A model generated the notes under the pieces. The model saw only the letters and a list, made by a program, of their open reading frames with translations. It had not been told where the DNA came from and did no database searches. DNA of 64,000 bases from Thinopyrum elongatum (Eukaryota; Streptophyta; Magnoliopsida; Poales; Poaceae), in the NCBI GenBank assembly GCA_011799875.1, contig CM022298.1, positions 722,171,622 through 722,235,621 of the forward strand. The letters run 5' to 3'. The translations under genes were made by a program, and so were the position numbers. The stretch's first letter is position 1. Every line of letters begins with the position of its first letter. This document shows positions 35,571-47,862 of this stretch, one piece after another.

Positions 35571-35821
35571 CATGGACAACGTGCCGATCCCCGACACCGC
35601 CGTCGACAAGCCTCGTGCCGTCCGCGAAAAGGCGAAAAGGCAGCACTGCCCAACAAGGAGCTGACGAACGCATTATGGGCTGGCCGGAGGAAGGTGCAAG
35701 CCACATGTCGCCCTTGCCCTCGCCGCACAACAAGAGGCCGCCATCGTGGAGAACAACGCCCTCGTCGCTGCGGCCACGAAGCACGCCCTGCTCTACCTAG
35801 GGTTTGACAACCCCAGCTAGC
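35571..35821 (+). pseudogene. Short GC-rich coding-like fragment, unrecognised
   Basis: An ATG at 35571 opens MDNVPIPDTAVDKPR. Coding-like sequence then shifts frame near 35635 (NKELTNALWAGRRK in another frame) and again near 35700 (an Ala-rich ALALAAQQEAA segment), ending with TAG near 35820. The pattern of coding-like composition in three successive frames suggests a decayed gene, perhaps transposon derived. I do not recognise it. Confidence 0.25.
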
Positions 35822-35941
35822 ACGGGCTCGTTGCTGCCACCATGGCCACGCCCAGCACCGGCTCGTCGGTCGTTCTTCCGCCACGGTGGGCATGGGCAGT
35901 CTCTTTTCCCTTATTTTAAGGAGAATCACGAGCAAGTGCAT

Positions 35942-37820
35942 ATGCTACCCAGAGTATACAACAAGCAAATCGACCATAGGCATAGGCAGGTGAATGATCC
36001 ACAAACTCTATAGGCATAGGCAGGTGAATGATCCACAAACTGATCATGTGATCAACACGACAAGGCCATTAGATAATAAAAAAAACATTCAGCTTTTTTA
36101 ACCTATATATACATTCATTGGCTGTCCATTTAGTTTTATCGACATGTCCATAACAAGATGTACAACTACTCTCCAAAAACACCCCAGGAACAATCTAACA
36201 AACAAACAAATGACGATAGCAACTGACTCGATGATTGATGCCCTTCAAGAACCCTAGCTAGAAATTTCAAAGCATAACGCGTTGCATTTATTGTGCATTG
36301 CACATGAAATAAAAACGCGACATGCCATTCATTATAACAACCCCACCATTCATCAGCTGTACAATTAAGCCATAGTTAATCACTTGACAACAATCCATCC
36401 ACGCTACCCGCTTCACTTACAAGACAAAAGTCCATAGAATTTGGATCTACTTAGGAAGAGTTTTGCTTGTGCAGCCATCAAGATTTGTGGTGCGCAGACA
36501 GATACAAGTATCATGTCCCTTGCTCCTGGGCCAAAAAGATACAGCAAAACAGCAAGATACAGCGACGGCTCGTCAAATCAAGTCTGCCAGCCTTCTCTTC
36601 TCTTTTCTTCTCTTCTCTAGTGCCAAGTTGTAGAGTACAACAATAAGGTCTGCTGGATGCTCCCTCCCTCCCACATGGATATTCTCAAGGAAATGCTGCT
36701 GGGCCCCATGGAAGAGCCACTCCTCCGATGGAGTGGCACCTGCAAAGTTTTCACCCCCCAGTATATTATCAGGAATGAATCCAAAGGTAACTACACTTGC
36801 TTGACATGGATCATTTGCTGCTCAAGGATCAATACATAGGATAGGATGGTGGTACTTACAAGGTTCAAGTGCTTCCAGTATCTCCATAGTGTGGGTGTCA
36901 GGTTCACTCTCTGCAAAACAAACAACCTCGGATCATTCAGCGCAACTGCCATGGTACACAGACTCGCTGGGATTATTAGGTTCCCAGGAGTCACGGACAA
37001 ATATCACGAGTTTAGCAACACAGTGACAATGAGAATGACTTGACCGCGCTGACAGATCCTACCTAACAAACACAATGACAATGAGAATGACTTGACTGCA
37101 CTCGCCCAATCTCATTCATCTTACAGACGTAATTACTTGCCGTGTCATGATTAGTTGCCGGGATGGCGACAGTGATTACCGCTCGCAGCTTCCAAGTCGA
37201 GTCAAAATTGGCCTGGCTGCAGGACGTCGTCCTGTAGGATGACCATGGTCTTGTGTACCGTTACCTTGGCTTTGTTGGCTTCTCGTACTCAATGCTTGCT
37301 GCTCGCAAAACAGGAAGAAAACATTTAGTCTGATCTGATTGTGCTATTCATAGATAGTTTATAAAGCATTTGGCTACATTGCGAAAGAAACACATCATGG
37401 TCTTACACTAGTTTATGTCTTTCTCTCCCATGTTGAAGCTACCGCAGAATGACCATCGATCACGTCGTCGTCCTTGTTACCAGGTGGAGCTTTCAAGACA
37501 CTCAGGGCAATCCTCTGCAGCTTCACCTCCACACCATTCTTTAGATCCTGCTTTTTCAATAATATCTCAGGAATTAGAACAAAGATACCATATGAGCATG
37601 TTGTTTTCTACTAATGCTTTCATATGCATCTTCAACTTTCAAGCTAATAATACTAGTCTGAAACTTGGGTAGTTGGGTGGATAGAATTGCTTGACTAGCT
37701 ACGTTCTGAAAAGAAAAGTCAGACATATCTTTATTCTTTTCACTCTCATTGCAATTGTCAAGATTGAGAGCCAGCAACCAAGTATCAGAGTTTCAAGTGG
37801 CATGCCCAAATAATGTACTC
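35942..37820. other. Intergenic; small duplications only
   Basis: ATAGGCATAGGCAGGTGAAT plus GATCCACAAACT is tandemly duplicated at 35977-36041. ACAATGAGAATGACTTGAC occurs twice at 37024 and 37079. A CT-rich run lies at 36592-36620. A minus-strand frame at 37777-37574 is open but not recognisable. No gene is called. Confidence 0.4.
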
Positions 37821-37823
37821 TAA

Positions 37824-38107
37824 GGCCCTGTACAATGCTGGTGCCTCCACCGGTGCTTCAGGAATAAAAAACGGTTTCTTTGCTCCCGTACGCTTGGCTA
37901 GGTGCCTCAGAAAGGCAACAGAAGCCAAAGTTTGCTTCCGGTGCTAACAGGTGCTTCTGCCTTCCGGTAGTAATCTTGCGTGTACTAATCCATCCTAAGC
38001 ACTTATACGGAGGCACTGCCCATTGTAGGTATCAATTCTTTCTAGGAAGCAAAGCCTATTCTCTCTCCTTGAGCACCTTGCATAAGCATTCCCCATTGTA
38101 TAAGGCC
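37824..38107. mobile_element. PIF/Harbinger-type (Tourist-like) MITE
   Basis: GGCCCTGTACAATG at the left and CATTGTATAAGGCC at the right are inverted repeats (12 of 14 bases), flanked by TAA on both sides (37821-37823 and 38108-38110). A 3-bp TAA duplication and a 284-bp length fit a Tourist-like MITE. It sits 14 bases beyond the end of the GWHWLV coding exon. Confidence 0.75.
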
Positions 38108-38121
38108 TAAGGAAGACTGAC

Positions 38122-39349
38122 CAGCCAGTGCCAGCCTCCAAGGCCAACAACCTTCTTGACAATACCCTCCAGGCTGACCAGCAACGACTTTGTTCGGTTC
38201 TTACCGGTGACAACAACCTTGCTGTGCCTGGGAAGCACCGTGAGCTCCTCGTCAGTGCTCTCATACCGAGGCAGAGACAACATCCGAGGAGAGCAGGCCT
38301 GATGTCTCCCTGGTGAAAGGCGTGGCACCAAATTCAGTCAATACACACATAGCCAGCTCAACACAAGGAATATGGTATGGTTTAACTCTCAACAACAAAA
38401 CAGTAAATAGCGCCATGAACCCAAAAGTTCCCAAAACCAGCTCAAGATTTTTACAGTAGAGTGCGTCAATGTCAAGATTTATAGCAGTGTAAGAATTGGA
38501 AGATTTACAGCAGAGTAGATGAATCTCAAGATTTGTGGCAGAGTGCCAGAATCAAGCATCTAGTATCTGCAGGATTGTTGAAAACTGAAAAGTTGATGCA
38601 GCTGCCTAAATCCAAGCTATACCAAGTTACCAGCAAGAATCACTTTATAACTTTTCAACACTAAGGTAATTCATAGTCTCATCATGAAATAGAGGAATTT
38701 GATGCACGTCACAAAATCTATTATTTACTCCTAACGCACATTTCGCAATCTTTTGAGCCAAGAAATCAGGCCCAAAAAAGCGATTGAGACGATGTGACGC
38801 ATCCACGCAATTTGATCCAGATCAGAGCAAACACAAAAAAACACCTAATCTGATGAGGTTTCAAACTGATTGACAGCTCCAGGCCACTACCATGATGGCG
38901 ATGAACCGACAAAGGCACTCCAGGATCCACCACCAGCAAGCCAGCTGCAAGAATTGCCTGTTACTTACTGGGGTAGCAATACTAAAAGCGATGTGTGTAA
39001 ATGAATACTACTACACTAGCTGAGTAGCAAGCATGTGAAGGAAGCAGTAAATCCAGATCGAATTGAATTCCTTAAGTTGTTGCGCAGTAATTATGGATCC
39101 TGAATCTAAGATTATCTGGAAGGATTTACAGTGAATGTAAGCTTTTGCATGTTGATGATTCTTCACCTAGTAAATTTGCATTTAAAGCGGGTGATGGCAC
39201 ACTGCATAGTGAGGCTACAGTGTCATCTTGTAGTACTAATGCATCCCCTGAAATTGGAATCTGCTTATGAATTTTCCAGTTCCTAATGCAATTCCCAGTT
39301 GACATGCTTTCAGGATCTAACATGTCGTCAATATAGGAGCTTGAATTTG
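38122..39349 (-). pseudogene. Two exons of a conserved plant protein with GWHWLV motif, 3' end missing
   Basis: Exon a (39349-39167) reads SSYIDDMLDPESM...GNCIRNWKIHKQIPISGDAL and ends at the donor CTAG/GTGAAG. Exon b (38309-38122) starts at an acceptor CACCAG in matching phase and reads LPRHSKVVVTG...GIVKKVVGLGGWHWL, ending at a candidate donor CTG/GTCAGT. I recall this type of segment from plant proteins of unknown function but cannot name the family. No continuation exon was found on the minus strand below 38122, where a MITE lies directly. The upstream start may be the exon at 53428, far away, or may be lost. A truncated gene or gene fragment is most likely. Confidence 0.45.
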
Positions 39350-39829
39350 CTGGAAAGGTAAAGATTGATATGGGTGCGGATCAAATCAAAATACATAAAT
39401 TCCGAAATGGTTGGATTCCAGATCGGATAGCTTCAAGACCAAAAATAAAGTGTTTCAGACTGAATCACAAATATAACTACAAATGTTTCAATTATTAAAA
39501 TAAATTGGCTCTAAGGCGGCAACTATAAATTTTTCCGCCATTGAGTTCTCCAATTTCAAACAAGCTAAAATAAAAATCATAGTAGGGGCAAGTGGTGCGA
39601 TAACTTGGTGACTGAATCACAACCACAGTTTCCTACAAGAGCTACTAGTGTGTGAATTAAGTTGTCAAAGGTGACACTGGTTTTGCTGAAGGAGATATTT
39701 TTCTGCATCTAGTTTAGTCCGAAGAGCATTTTCTGTACCAAGTTTTGTTTAGAAACTAGGCTACAGCAGAGGCGATAACTTGAAAAAAAAACTCACAGTC
39801 GAGAGGGATTGACCTTCTGTGGCGAGCCG

Positions 39830-41545
39830 TTTTGGGCAACCTCATAGTAGAGGTTGAGGTCGGACTCGACGATTTCCTCAGTTTGGGCGCACGTCTACGT
39901 CATCGATGTCATCCATGGAACTGGAAGGCGTCTGCTGCTCTAAATAGAAAAATAATCATCTCATAAAACTAATGTTCGATATCAAATCACTAATACATCA
40001 TGATTGTCCTATACAACGTCAATCAATCATGTTAATAAAGAGATCAATTCCTCTAGAGACAAAGCTTTGACCAGGACCAAACAATCTCTATTCTACCCAT
40101 TATCATCAATTTTAGGTAATGACAATGAGCTGGTTCAAGTACAAATACAAGGCCCGGATAAAAGCAAAGCAGAGCCAGCAAAATCTTGGAACTGAATATG
40201 TGTAGAAACCGATGCAAGTGTGAAGAAACTGTGCTAGAGCAGAGCAGCGACAACTTTGAAAATATTTGTTTAGATGCACACATATTGTTTCTTTACTTAA
40301 AGCAGAACAGATGCAGAGTGAGGGCCCCTGAAAATTCTGATGCAAACTGAACAAGGAGGAACAGAGCCAACACTTGTTATTCACATAGAAGGTACTGATG
40401 GAATCCCTTCCCCTGGCAAGAGGAGAGGGGGAGAGGAGCTGGACGAACTCACCATGCCTGTTTTCTAGCCAATGCCTAACAGCACCGCCACCGCCACATG
40501 GCAGCAGGGCCAACTGAAGACGCCAACACGCATTTCCATCAACAACTGCTAGATGGTTGACACAAGCATGTTCTACAAACTAAAGTAACGTCATAACTGT
40601 CCACGAGCTTCCAACGGTAAGTATGTGTCAAACTTGAGATTAGGACAAGTGAACACTGACAATTCCATCTATCCGACTATCCGACGCAAATAACAGAATT
40701 TCATACACAAGCATGAACCTGGGAGTCCAGTCTAGTGCCATCAACCAAGAAACCTAGGACGGACCTCAACATAGCAGTTTGGTTCACAATGAACCAGCAA
40801 TCAATTAGGGAAAAAACCTCACAGTCGAGAGGGGCAGAACCACGGCCTTGTGTGTGGATAGTCGAGGTCAGGATGTCGGCTTGGACATGGGTTCCCGATC
40901 ATCCTCCTCGTCCATGGAGCCGGGCGCCTGCTGCACCAAATCGAGCATGCAAATAAATATCAGTTTATTCCAAGGGCTGCCATCCTTCAACACGCTATTA
41001 GATAGAATTAAGGACGAGGCCTGCTCTTGGGCTGCAGCCGGGGCACCTGGCCTCCGCCTTGTGCTGCCACAAACATGGAACGTGCATTAAACCGGATGTA
41101 ACCGACGATTGTAACTGAACTTCTCCCTTTTCAATGAAATGAAACGCAAAGGTCTATTGGTTTTCTCGAGAAAAAAAATCCAAGGCCAGCCATACTATCA
41201 AGTGGAAAAAAGAAAGAGAAAATCACATTAAGATGCCAGGTAATTAACTTGACAAGAATATCGGTATTTTATCTAGCTAGAACAGATCCAGAGGAAAATT
41301 CAGTGGTTTAACAACTAGCTAACAGGCAACCACTAGAGCATCATTTACCAAGCCAAGTGAGTCCAGCAAAACGACGCAAGTAGCCATTAGCAGAAAAGTG
41401 AGTCTTTCACTAGCTAACATCAATCGTTGGAAGTTGGCACATCATTTGCCTTGTATGCGGAGTTGAGGTAAAGGTAATCGGCTTGGGCTTGGGGTCCCGG
41501 TCGTCCTCCTCCTCCATGAAGTCGAGCGCCTGCTGCGCCAAATTG
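39830..41545 (-). repeat. Exon-like module present three times
   Basis: On the minus strand, segments starting near 39943, 40938 and 41544 each follow an acceptor (TTTAGAG or GTGCAG/GCGCAG). They begin CAGCAG or CAG(A/G)CG and read in one frame as a QQAxxxMxEEDDR-like acidic peptide. Two of them end in a common CTCTCGACTGTGAG before TTTTT. In two copies the frame meets TGA within 20 codons and the two ends of the copy are in different frames, so they are decayed or non-coding. A related GVF(S/C)WPCCH-type module occurs near 40525-40450. Confidence 0.4.
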
Positions 41546-43107
41546 AGCAGGAAAATAAATAATTCTGTCAGTGACAGCTATGCATTGTTCAATGTGCACT
41601 ACCTAGAAATATTATCCACTAGAGATATGTGCAGGACACAGATGCCTGGTCAGCCATGCAAACAAAGCAATTCACGAATCAACATACGACACCTCCCTAC
41701 AAATAACCTTTTTCTCATGTCAGATATGTATCCTATTTGTAATCAGCCATTTTTAAATAAACTGTAAAAGGTGGTGGATTTTGTATGGCTCAATGGATGG
41801 AAGGCAGATAACCAGCAAGATATACATGTGAAGTATCCCCAGAAATCAATGGAAAGTTGATCTCCCATCAGGTACATCCTACTCGAAATCAGTCATATTT
41901 ACAGAAGGTTGCGGCTTTTTGATGGTTCAATGAATGCATCCAAGGTAGATCAGTAAAAGGACATATATGTGGCATATCCCCAAGAATCAATGGAAATCAG
42001 TTTTTCCGTACAAACAAGGCCAATCTAATTTAATAACACATTCCTATTACTACAACAAAAGTGTGCTATTAATATCAGATTAATAAAGTTTTATTGAATG
42101 AAGCATTCCCACGTATTTCCAGCAGCTACAACTTTCCCGCATAATTCTGGTAGCGTTAGCTTTCCCTCACATTTCCAGTTGTGATAGCTTACTGCATTTT
42201 TCAATGTTCATTAAATGTAAACATGTCAACCAAGTGTTCTAGTGTTTTAGCCAATTCATTATTTTTCAAGTGTCACGAGAAAGCCTGTTTACTAACCTAG
42301 AATTTTTTCTGTACCAATAATGTACTGAAGTAATCCATGGACCTAAGAAGTGTTAAAAAAATATCCGTGTGGCGGGAAAAGCAGACATCCAATTTGGAGG
42401 ATTTTACACATGACACAAGACTTGCAAGCAGGGGGAACACCTAATAATTTGATTAACACTGGGAGGATACAACTAATTACAAGACACTGCCTTGGGTATT
42501 TCTGCAATAATCCTCCCTAATCGCAGCCACAATAAGCTCCAACTAGTGAGCCACATAGATACCAGAATCTGCTGATGCTCATGTTTAAATAGGCGAGAGA
42601 GGAAGAAAAGAAAACTGAATCGGCCTACAACAAGATGGAACCGAACAGAGATGTGAGGGGGAGGGGACCTTCAGGGTCGGAGCAGACATGCAGAACCCGA
42701 GAAGGAGGTTTCTCTCTACCAGTGGAGATCGAGCAGACATGAGCTTCCTTTGGTTGTCGGCATTGTCCCGGTCGCTGGCCGCTTTACCTCCAACCTACAA
42801 AAACAAGACGGAGTCAGAGAGAGCAGAAGAAGAGCATAACAATTCATTCTTTCTCATGACAGGAGCATAACAACAAAGGAGTTAGCTAGGTATAAAGTAC
42901 GAGTAAATACTAAATCATGTGGACCTCATCCATATGTACAGAAGAGGCATCTTGTATTTAAAATAAGTAAATAGCTGCAGACACTTGATGTATCAGCCAC
43001 TTTGAGGCATCTTGTAAGACTGGGCACTAATGGTGTACGCCAAGCCAATGAGTGTAAGTAGCAGTTCAAGGATTGAATCCATCATAAATAAAATACTACT
43101 CTAGTGC
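41546..43107. other. Repeat-poor stretch, no gene
   Basis: AT-rich. Pairs of similar pieces (AACCAGCAAGATATACATGTG-like at about 41811 and GGACATATATGTGGCATATC at 41958) suggest an old short duplication. 42660-42800 is GC-richer and resembles a leader on the minus strand, without a usable ATG frame. Confidence 0.35.
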
Positions 43108-44010
43108 GGTGCTCTAGTTATCTAGTTGTCTAGGTTTCAATTCTTGCTTTTGTGTAGGGACTAGCTTTCAATTCTTTATTACAAGAAAAAAGGAAGACAA
43201 TTTTGATGAATGAATACAAGACAGCTAAACCTCAGTCCTCGGTTTATAATAGAGAAAACAAACATGGGAAACCTCTTACAAAACGAACAGCGTCGGGGAG
43301 AGACAAGTCACCTTCGAAATGAACAGATGGTGGTGATGTTAAGCAGAGCAGATCGGAATAGAGCAACTTCTCATTGTCCTGGCTCCGAAAATGCATAGAA
43401 CCATCAATCCAATCATGCTGGTCTGTGGTAGAAGAGTCCCTTGGTGTGGAGGGCAACATGGCCACTTGTTGATGGGCATCCCAAACTGCACACAAGGAAC
43501 CGCACGTATCAGATGTGGATCCAGATGAAGAAAACCAGCCATGATATTCATTAGCAAGGCCTCTGCTGATGCTCTAGTTGTCTAGGTTTCGATTCTTTTT
43601 TCGTTTAGGGACTAGCTTTCACTTCTTTATTAGAAGAAAAAAGGAAGTCGATTTCCATGAATGAATACAAGACAATTAAACCTCAGTTTATAATAGAGAA
43701 AAAAAACACGGGAAGGCTCTTTCGAAACGAACAGAGGAGAGGACAGATAAGTCACCTTGGAAATGAAGAGATGGGGGTAATGTTGAGCAGATCGAATCAG
43801 AGCAGGTTCTCCTTGGCCTAGCTCCCAAACAGCACAGAACAATCACTCGATTCTGTGGAAGAAGGAATAATCCCTTTATGCGTCTCGGAGGGCAACAGGC
43901 CCACTTGTTGATGGGCATCCCAAACTGCACACAAGCAACACACGCATCAAATGCGGATCGAGATAAAGAAAAGAAGCCAGAATATTCATTAGCAATCCGC
44001 TGATGCTCAT
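43108..44010 (-). repeat. Tandem duplication, about 450 bp, with an exon-like core
   Basis: Copies 43108-43557 and 43558-44010 share CTAGTTGTCTAGGTTTC, GGGACTAGCTTTCA, ATGAATGAATACAAGACA and ACTTGTTGATGGGCATCCCA in the same order. On the minus strand each contains an acceptor TGTGTGCAG followed by an open piece reading FGMPINKW(P/A)CCPP and, about 170 bases on, a donor CAAG/GTGACT or CGAAG/GTGACT. Copy 1 contains a stop in this frame, copy 2 does not. Function unknown. Confidence 0.6.
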
Positions 44011-45052
44011 GTTTAAATCAGAAAGAAAGAGAGAAATGAAGTTGCCTAGAAGAAACCACATTGGACTAGTAAAGTATCAGGCATGCATATGTATGAACTT
44101 ATAAAGACCCAACTAGTAGTTTCATGCATATGGTTATCGACTAGACATGTTTATTAGAAGGAGTTTCCACAAGTCAACCAACCAGATGAAAAATTCCACA
44201 TGGGTTACCAATATGAAGATACCAAAAAAACACAAAGTCATCAATGAACAAGTTCATCCTTTTAGGACGCAAGAACTTGTCCACCAGAAACCATCTTTTC
44301 ATAGAAAATTGCAGCAACAGTGTAGTATATATTTTGGCTCCAGACAACAGACCATGACTCCGATTTCAACGATTTAAGTACCTCTTCTCTACAAACATAA
44401 CAGCCAGCACATGCTTTATTTTCTCAAGCATATAATTCGTAGGACGTGAAAAGACATTTGCAAAATTGGAACTCCTACTAGAACACCACCACTGGCTGTG
44501 CTAGCTACCACAAGACTTGCACTTCAAGTGCTGCTGCTACGACTAGTGCGCCACAAAGCAGCAGCAAGAAAATTAGAATTTGGGCTGCTATTTAGTCATT
44601 GCAGGTGCACCACAATAAACCCTAGAAATCACCACGACACAATGGCTAGCACAAATTTACCATGTCTCGATTGCCATGGACACACATAACATGAAAGAGT
44701 GATAGAGGAACCAGCAGCGGCGTCCGAGTGAGCGGCCCGTTGGAGCAGGTAGAGCTTCTTGACCGGCCAAAGTTATGCCCAGCAACAGCGCCGCTAGCAA
44801 GGGAGTCGCTCGCTAGTGGTGTTGGGTGTCCCACTGAGAGCAACAACAACCTGCGTGAAGAAACCAACCATTAGAACTAGAAGCGTCATTGGATATTTGG
44901 AATTTCATCATTCTGGAAACAAATCCACATGACACTGGTGCTAATCCTTGATCGTGAACTGAGAAGATAAAAATGAGAGTTTGTCCATATTAACAGAAAA
45001 TACATTATCTTTTCGATTAATTCAAACCATAAACTGACTAACTAATGTAGTA
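44011..45052. other. Flank with one exon-like minus-strand piece
   Basis: 44856-44717 on the minus strand follows an acceptor (CACGCAG) and stays open as a Ser/Leu-rich peptide, but I do not recognise it. The remainder shows no gene. Confidence 0.25.
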
Positions 45053-45175
45053 CTCCCTCCGTCCCAAAATTCTTGTCTTAGATTTGTCTACATACGGATG
45101 TATCTATTCACATTGTAGTGTTAGATACATCCGTATCTAGATAAATCTAAGACAAGAATTTTGGGACGGAGGGAG
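45053..45175. mobile_element. Stowaway MITE with paralogous empty sites
   Basis: CTCCCTCCGTCCCAAAATTC and its inverted partner GAATTTTGGGACGGAGGGAG bound a 123-bp hairpin-like element with a TA duplication on each side. The flanks (AACTAACTAATGTAG and TATCATGTTTTAAT) match duplicated sequence at about 46310-46345 and 48195-48230 that lacks the insert, which confirms the exact insertion. Confidence 0.9.
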
Positions 45176-45953
45176 TATATCATGTTTTAATGTGTTGAGA
45201 AATGAAAATACGACAAACAATCAGATTCCAAATCATCTCTAGAGATTATGCCAGGTGTAAGGTGAAAAGGAACATGCACAAATCAAAACCTTAAGCAAAC
45301 ATATTATCTCCAGGATTGTTCCCTAATCATTTTAAGCTAATTGCATACTCTAGTGAAACTGAGACAAAACATTACAAGTAGAGTTAAATTTGTTCTTCCA
45401 CCTCCGTACCCAAGAGACTTAAACAGATCGGCCCCAGGTGATGAGCACTAGTGGGGCACGTAAGCGTCAGACCAAACACAAAACACGAGCAATGCGCATA
45501 GGCATCAAAACAGGGGCGACCATCAATAAATCAAGAGCTTATACAACATATAGACAGACAGATAAGCTCATAACTTAACATGCATAAGTAGCATAGCTAA
45601 CAGATACTAGAGAAGCAAAATAACCATAATAATTCCACCACAGATTAATAGAGTCTTCAGATTCCAGGTTATCTGTAGCGATTAATATGGATGCTGTAAG
45701 GTGCCAAGAGACACCCTCATATCAAAACCATAAGCAAACCAATTATCTCTAGGATTATTATGTAATCAATCAACACTAATTGCATAGTGTCATGAGACGA
45801 TTACGTGACATAGAGAGCTAATTCTAGTTACCTCTCTACCCAGGAAATCTAGCACAAACAAATTGGCCCCAGGTGATGAACACTGGCGGTGCAAAGAAGC
45901 AGCATCAAACTAAAGAGATAGGATAGGGAAGGGAGGGTGCTTGTAAGGGAGGG

Positions 45954-46033
45954 ACCTTGATGTGGACTACTTGACGGAGCAGACGGTGCTGAAGCAGCGG
46001 GTGTACTGCTCTGAGAGGGAACCCATCCGCTAC
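45954..46033 (-). pseudogene. Exon-like module V, copy A
   Basis: Shortened partner of 47746-47862: FPLRAVHPLLQH is readable, followed by RQVVHIK, then the donor CAAG/GTCCCT. The upstream part of the module is missing and an acceptor TTTCAG adjoins a TAGTAG string, so coding here is doubtful. Confidence 0.35.
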
Positions 46034-46514
46034 TACTGAAACAACCAATTGATCATCAAGGAAAAATTCTTTCAATAGTAAACGAAGCTTGCCACGCAAC
46101 TAAGGAGGACTTGATTTGGTCACCATCCACCCATACATACATAAATGAGAATGAGGAAATTTTCACATGACAGCACACATGGCTGGCTAGCTCATTGAAC
46201 ATCATACAACACTACTGTATACTAGAAGAACAAAGAAGGCATTATTAATTTGGCGGGTGAGTGGTGAGGAAGCAGCCACCATACAATCATTACGATTTAT
46301 TCAAATCATAAACTAACTAACTAATGTTGTATGTCATGTTTTGATTTATACATAATCCATCATGCAATACTACTTGGTACTACTAAATTAGGGACTGAAT
46401 TCAGGAAGCCAAATTGCATACCAAAATTGACCAAAACCGTGGCAAGTATTGTTGAGCAGGAAAGCAGAGGGCGTCATTAGATAGGCTCATAGTAACCAGA
46501 GGAGAGGAGCTCAC

Positions 46515-46653
46515 CTTGGTTGTTTTAGCTAATGCCAAACAGCTCCGCTGCCGCACGTCAGCAGGGCCAACAGAAGACGCCACCGAGGCCGGCGATGAAG
46601 CCTAGCATCTGTCGGTGGCACGATGAACCCCTTCTCGTCTGCTGTACCCAATC
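46515..46653 (-). pseudogene. Exon-like module G, copy A
   Basis: 139 bases between an acceptor GTGTAG and a donor CCAAG/GTGAGC. One frame begins LGTADEKGFIVPPTDA, another contains MLGFIAGLGGVFCWPC before a TGA. It is the partner of 48404-48545. Which frame, if any, was used is unclear. Confidence 0.35.
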
Positions 46654-47428
46654 CTACACAAACATGAATATCACAAATGACAAATCTTGAGCTCAAATTA
46701 AAAAAATCAACCTTAAACACCAAGCAATTGTTAAATGTTGATGCTGACATGTAATAACTATATTGATAATACATGGTTGTCGAAGAAATGAATATATTAA
46801 CCACTGTTTTTCCTGAAGAATGACAATGAGAAAGGTCTATTATCCAAACTCTATTGTCTCAATGCCAATCAGCAACTTCTACCGAAGCCACTGACATGTA
46901 TGACACCATCGACTTCTCTATTGATGTTAAAATTTCAATGGAGAGCATCGCAGATTTGAAATCCAGAATTAGAGGGTGTTTCTTAAGCTTCTTACGTGTT
47001 TAATTTAATGTGTTTTATTCCAGGAATAGCTCTATATCCCCAATCATATAACTTATCTAACTTAAGTATACAGCTAATTAAGCCCAAATAGTAGCAAAAC
47101 CCTAAGTAACACTAGATCTTCCATGGGTGGATGGCCACGAAACAGAGCATGGTCGATGGGCACATGCGCAGAGCAGAGAAAGGAAAGGAGCCGGAGTACC
47201 TCACCATGGCGATTTTGTAGCTGATGCTGAATGGCACCACCTCCGTCGCACAACAGCCGCGCACCATGCCTGGCACTGGCACGATGAAATGTAGTCCTTG
47301 TCCTCTGCTGTACCGAGTCCATGCTGCTGCTGCAGCACAAACAGGATAAGTGAAATAGCAGTAAGACAATCATGAGCTGAAATCCGAGAAAAAAGAAAGA
47401 AAAAGTCATGGGAGCGGAGGGGCAGCAC

Positions 47429-47509
47429 CTGTCCATCACGCCAAGCGAATCGAATGGAATACATGGCGTCTAAGCAAGGTCCAATCCCATGGAAGTTGAC
47501 AGCAAGGTC
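47429..47509 (-). pseudogene. Exon-like module D, copy 1
   Basis: 81 bases, 27 codons, phase 0 at both ends, between an acceptor ATAACAG and a donor GGACAG/GTGCTG. It reads DLAVNFHGIGPCLDAMYS and ends FAWRDGQ. Copy 2 at 50674-50754 has the same length and borders with conservative changes, which argues that it was once a true coding exon. The family is not recognised. Confidence 0.45.
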
Positions 47510-47745
47510 CTGTTATGATACAATGAAAACAATGAGAGACTGCATTTGTGGAATTCATCAACTAAAGCATACTGTAGTGAGACAATTACGTGACATGCAG
47601 AGATAAAATCATTCTCATTACCTCTCTGCCCAGAAAATTTAGCATAAACAGATTGGACCCGGGTGATGAAAAATAGCGGTGCAAATAAGCAGCATCAAAC
47701 TAAAGAGATAGGATAGGGAAGGGAGGGTGCTCATGAGGGAGGCAC

Positions 47746-47862
47746 CTTGATGTGGACTACTTGACATAGCAAAAGAAGGTGCTGGAGCAGCGGGTGTACT
47801 GCTTTGAGAGGGAACACATCCACTAGTGCTCCCCCGGTGGCTGCCACAGCAAGATTAATCAC
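47746..47862 (-). pseudogene. Exon-like module V, copy B
   Basis: 117 bases, 39 codons, from an acceptor CCCTGCAG to a donor CATCAAG/GTGCCT. It reads NLAVAATGGALVDVFPL, then KAVHPLLQHLLLLCQVVHIK: hydrophobic and amphipathic, perhaps a membrane-associated helix. An extra exon-like piece (GLANHKGQLGAPLCPC) precedes it, ending in the same CAG. Copy A is at 45954-46033. Confidence 0.4.

Noticed and set aside
37574..37777. Minus-strand frame with peptide-like composition
   Set aside because: No splice-phase link to the GWHWLV exons and no recognisable motif; kept only as a note in the intergenic entry.
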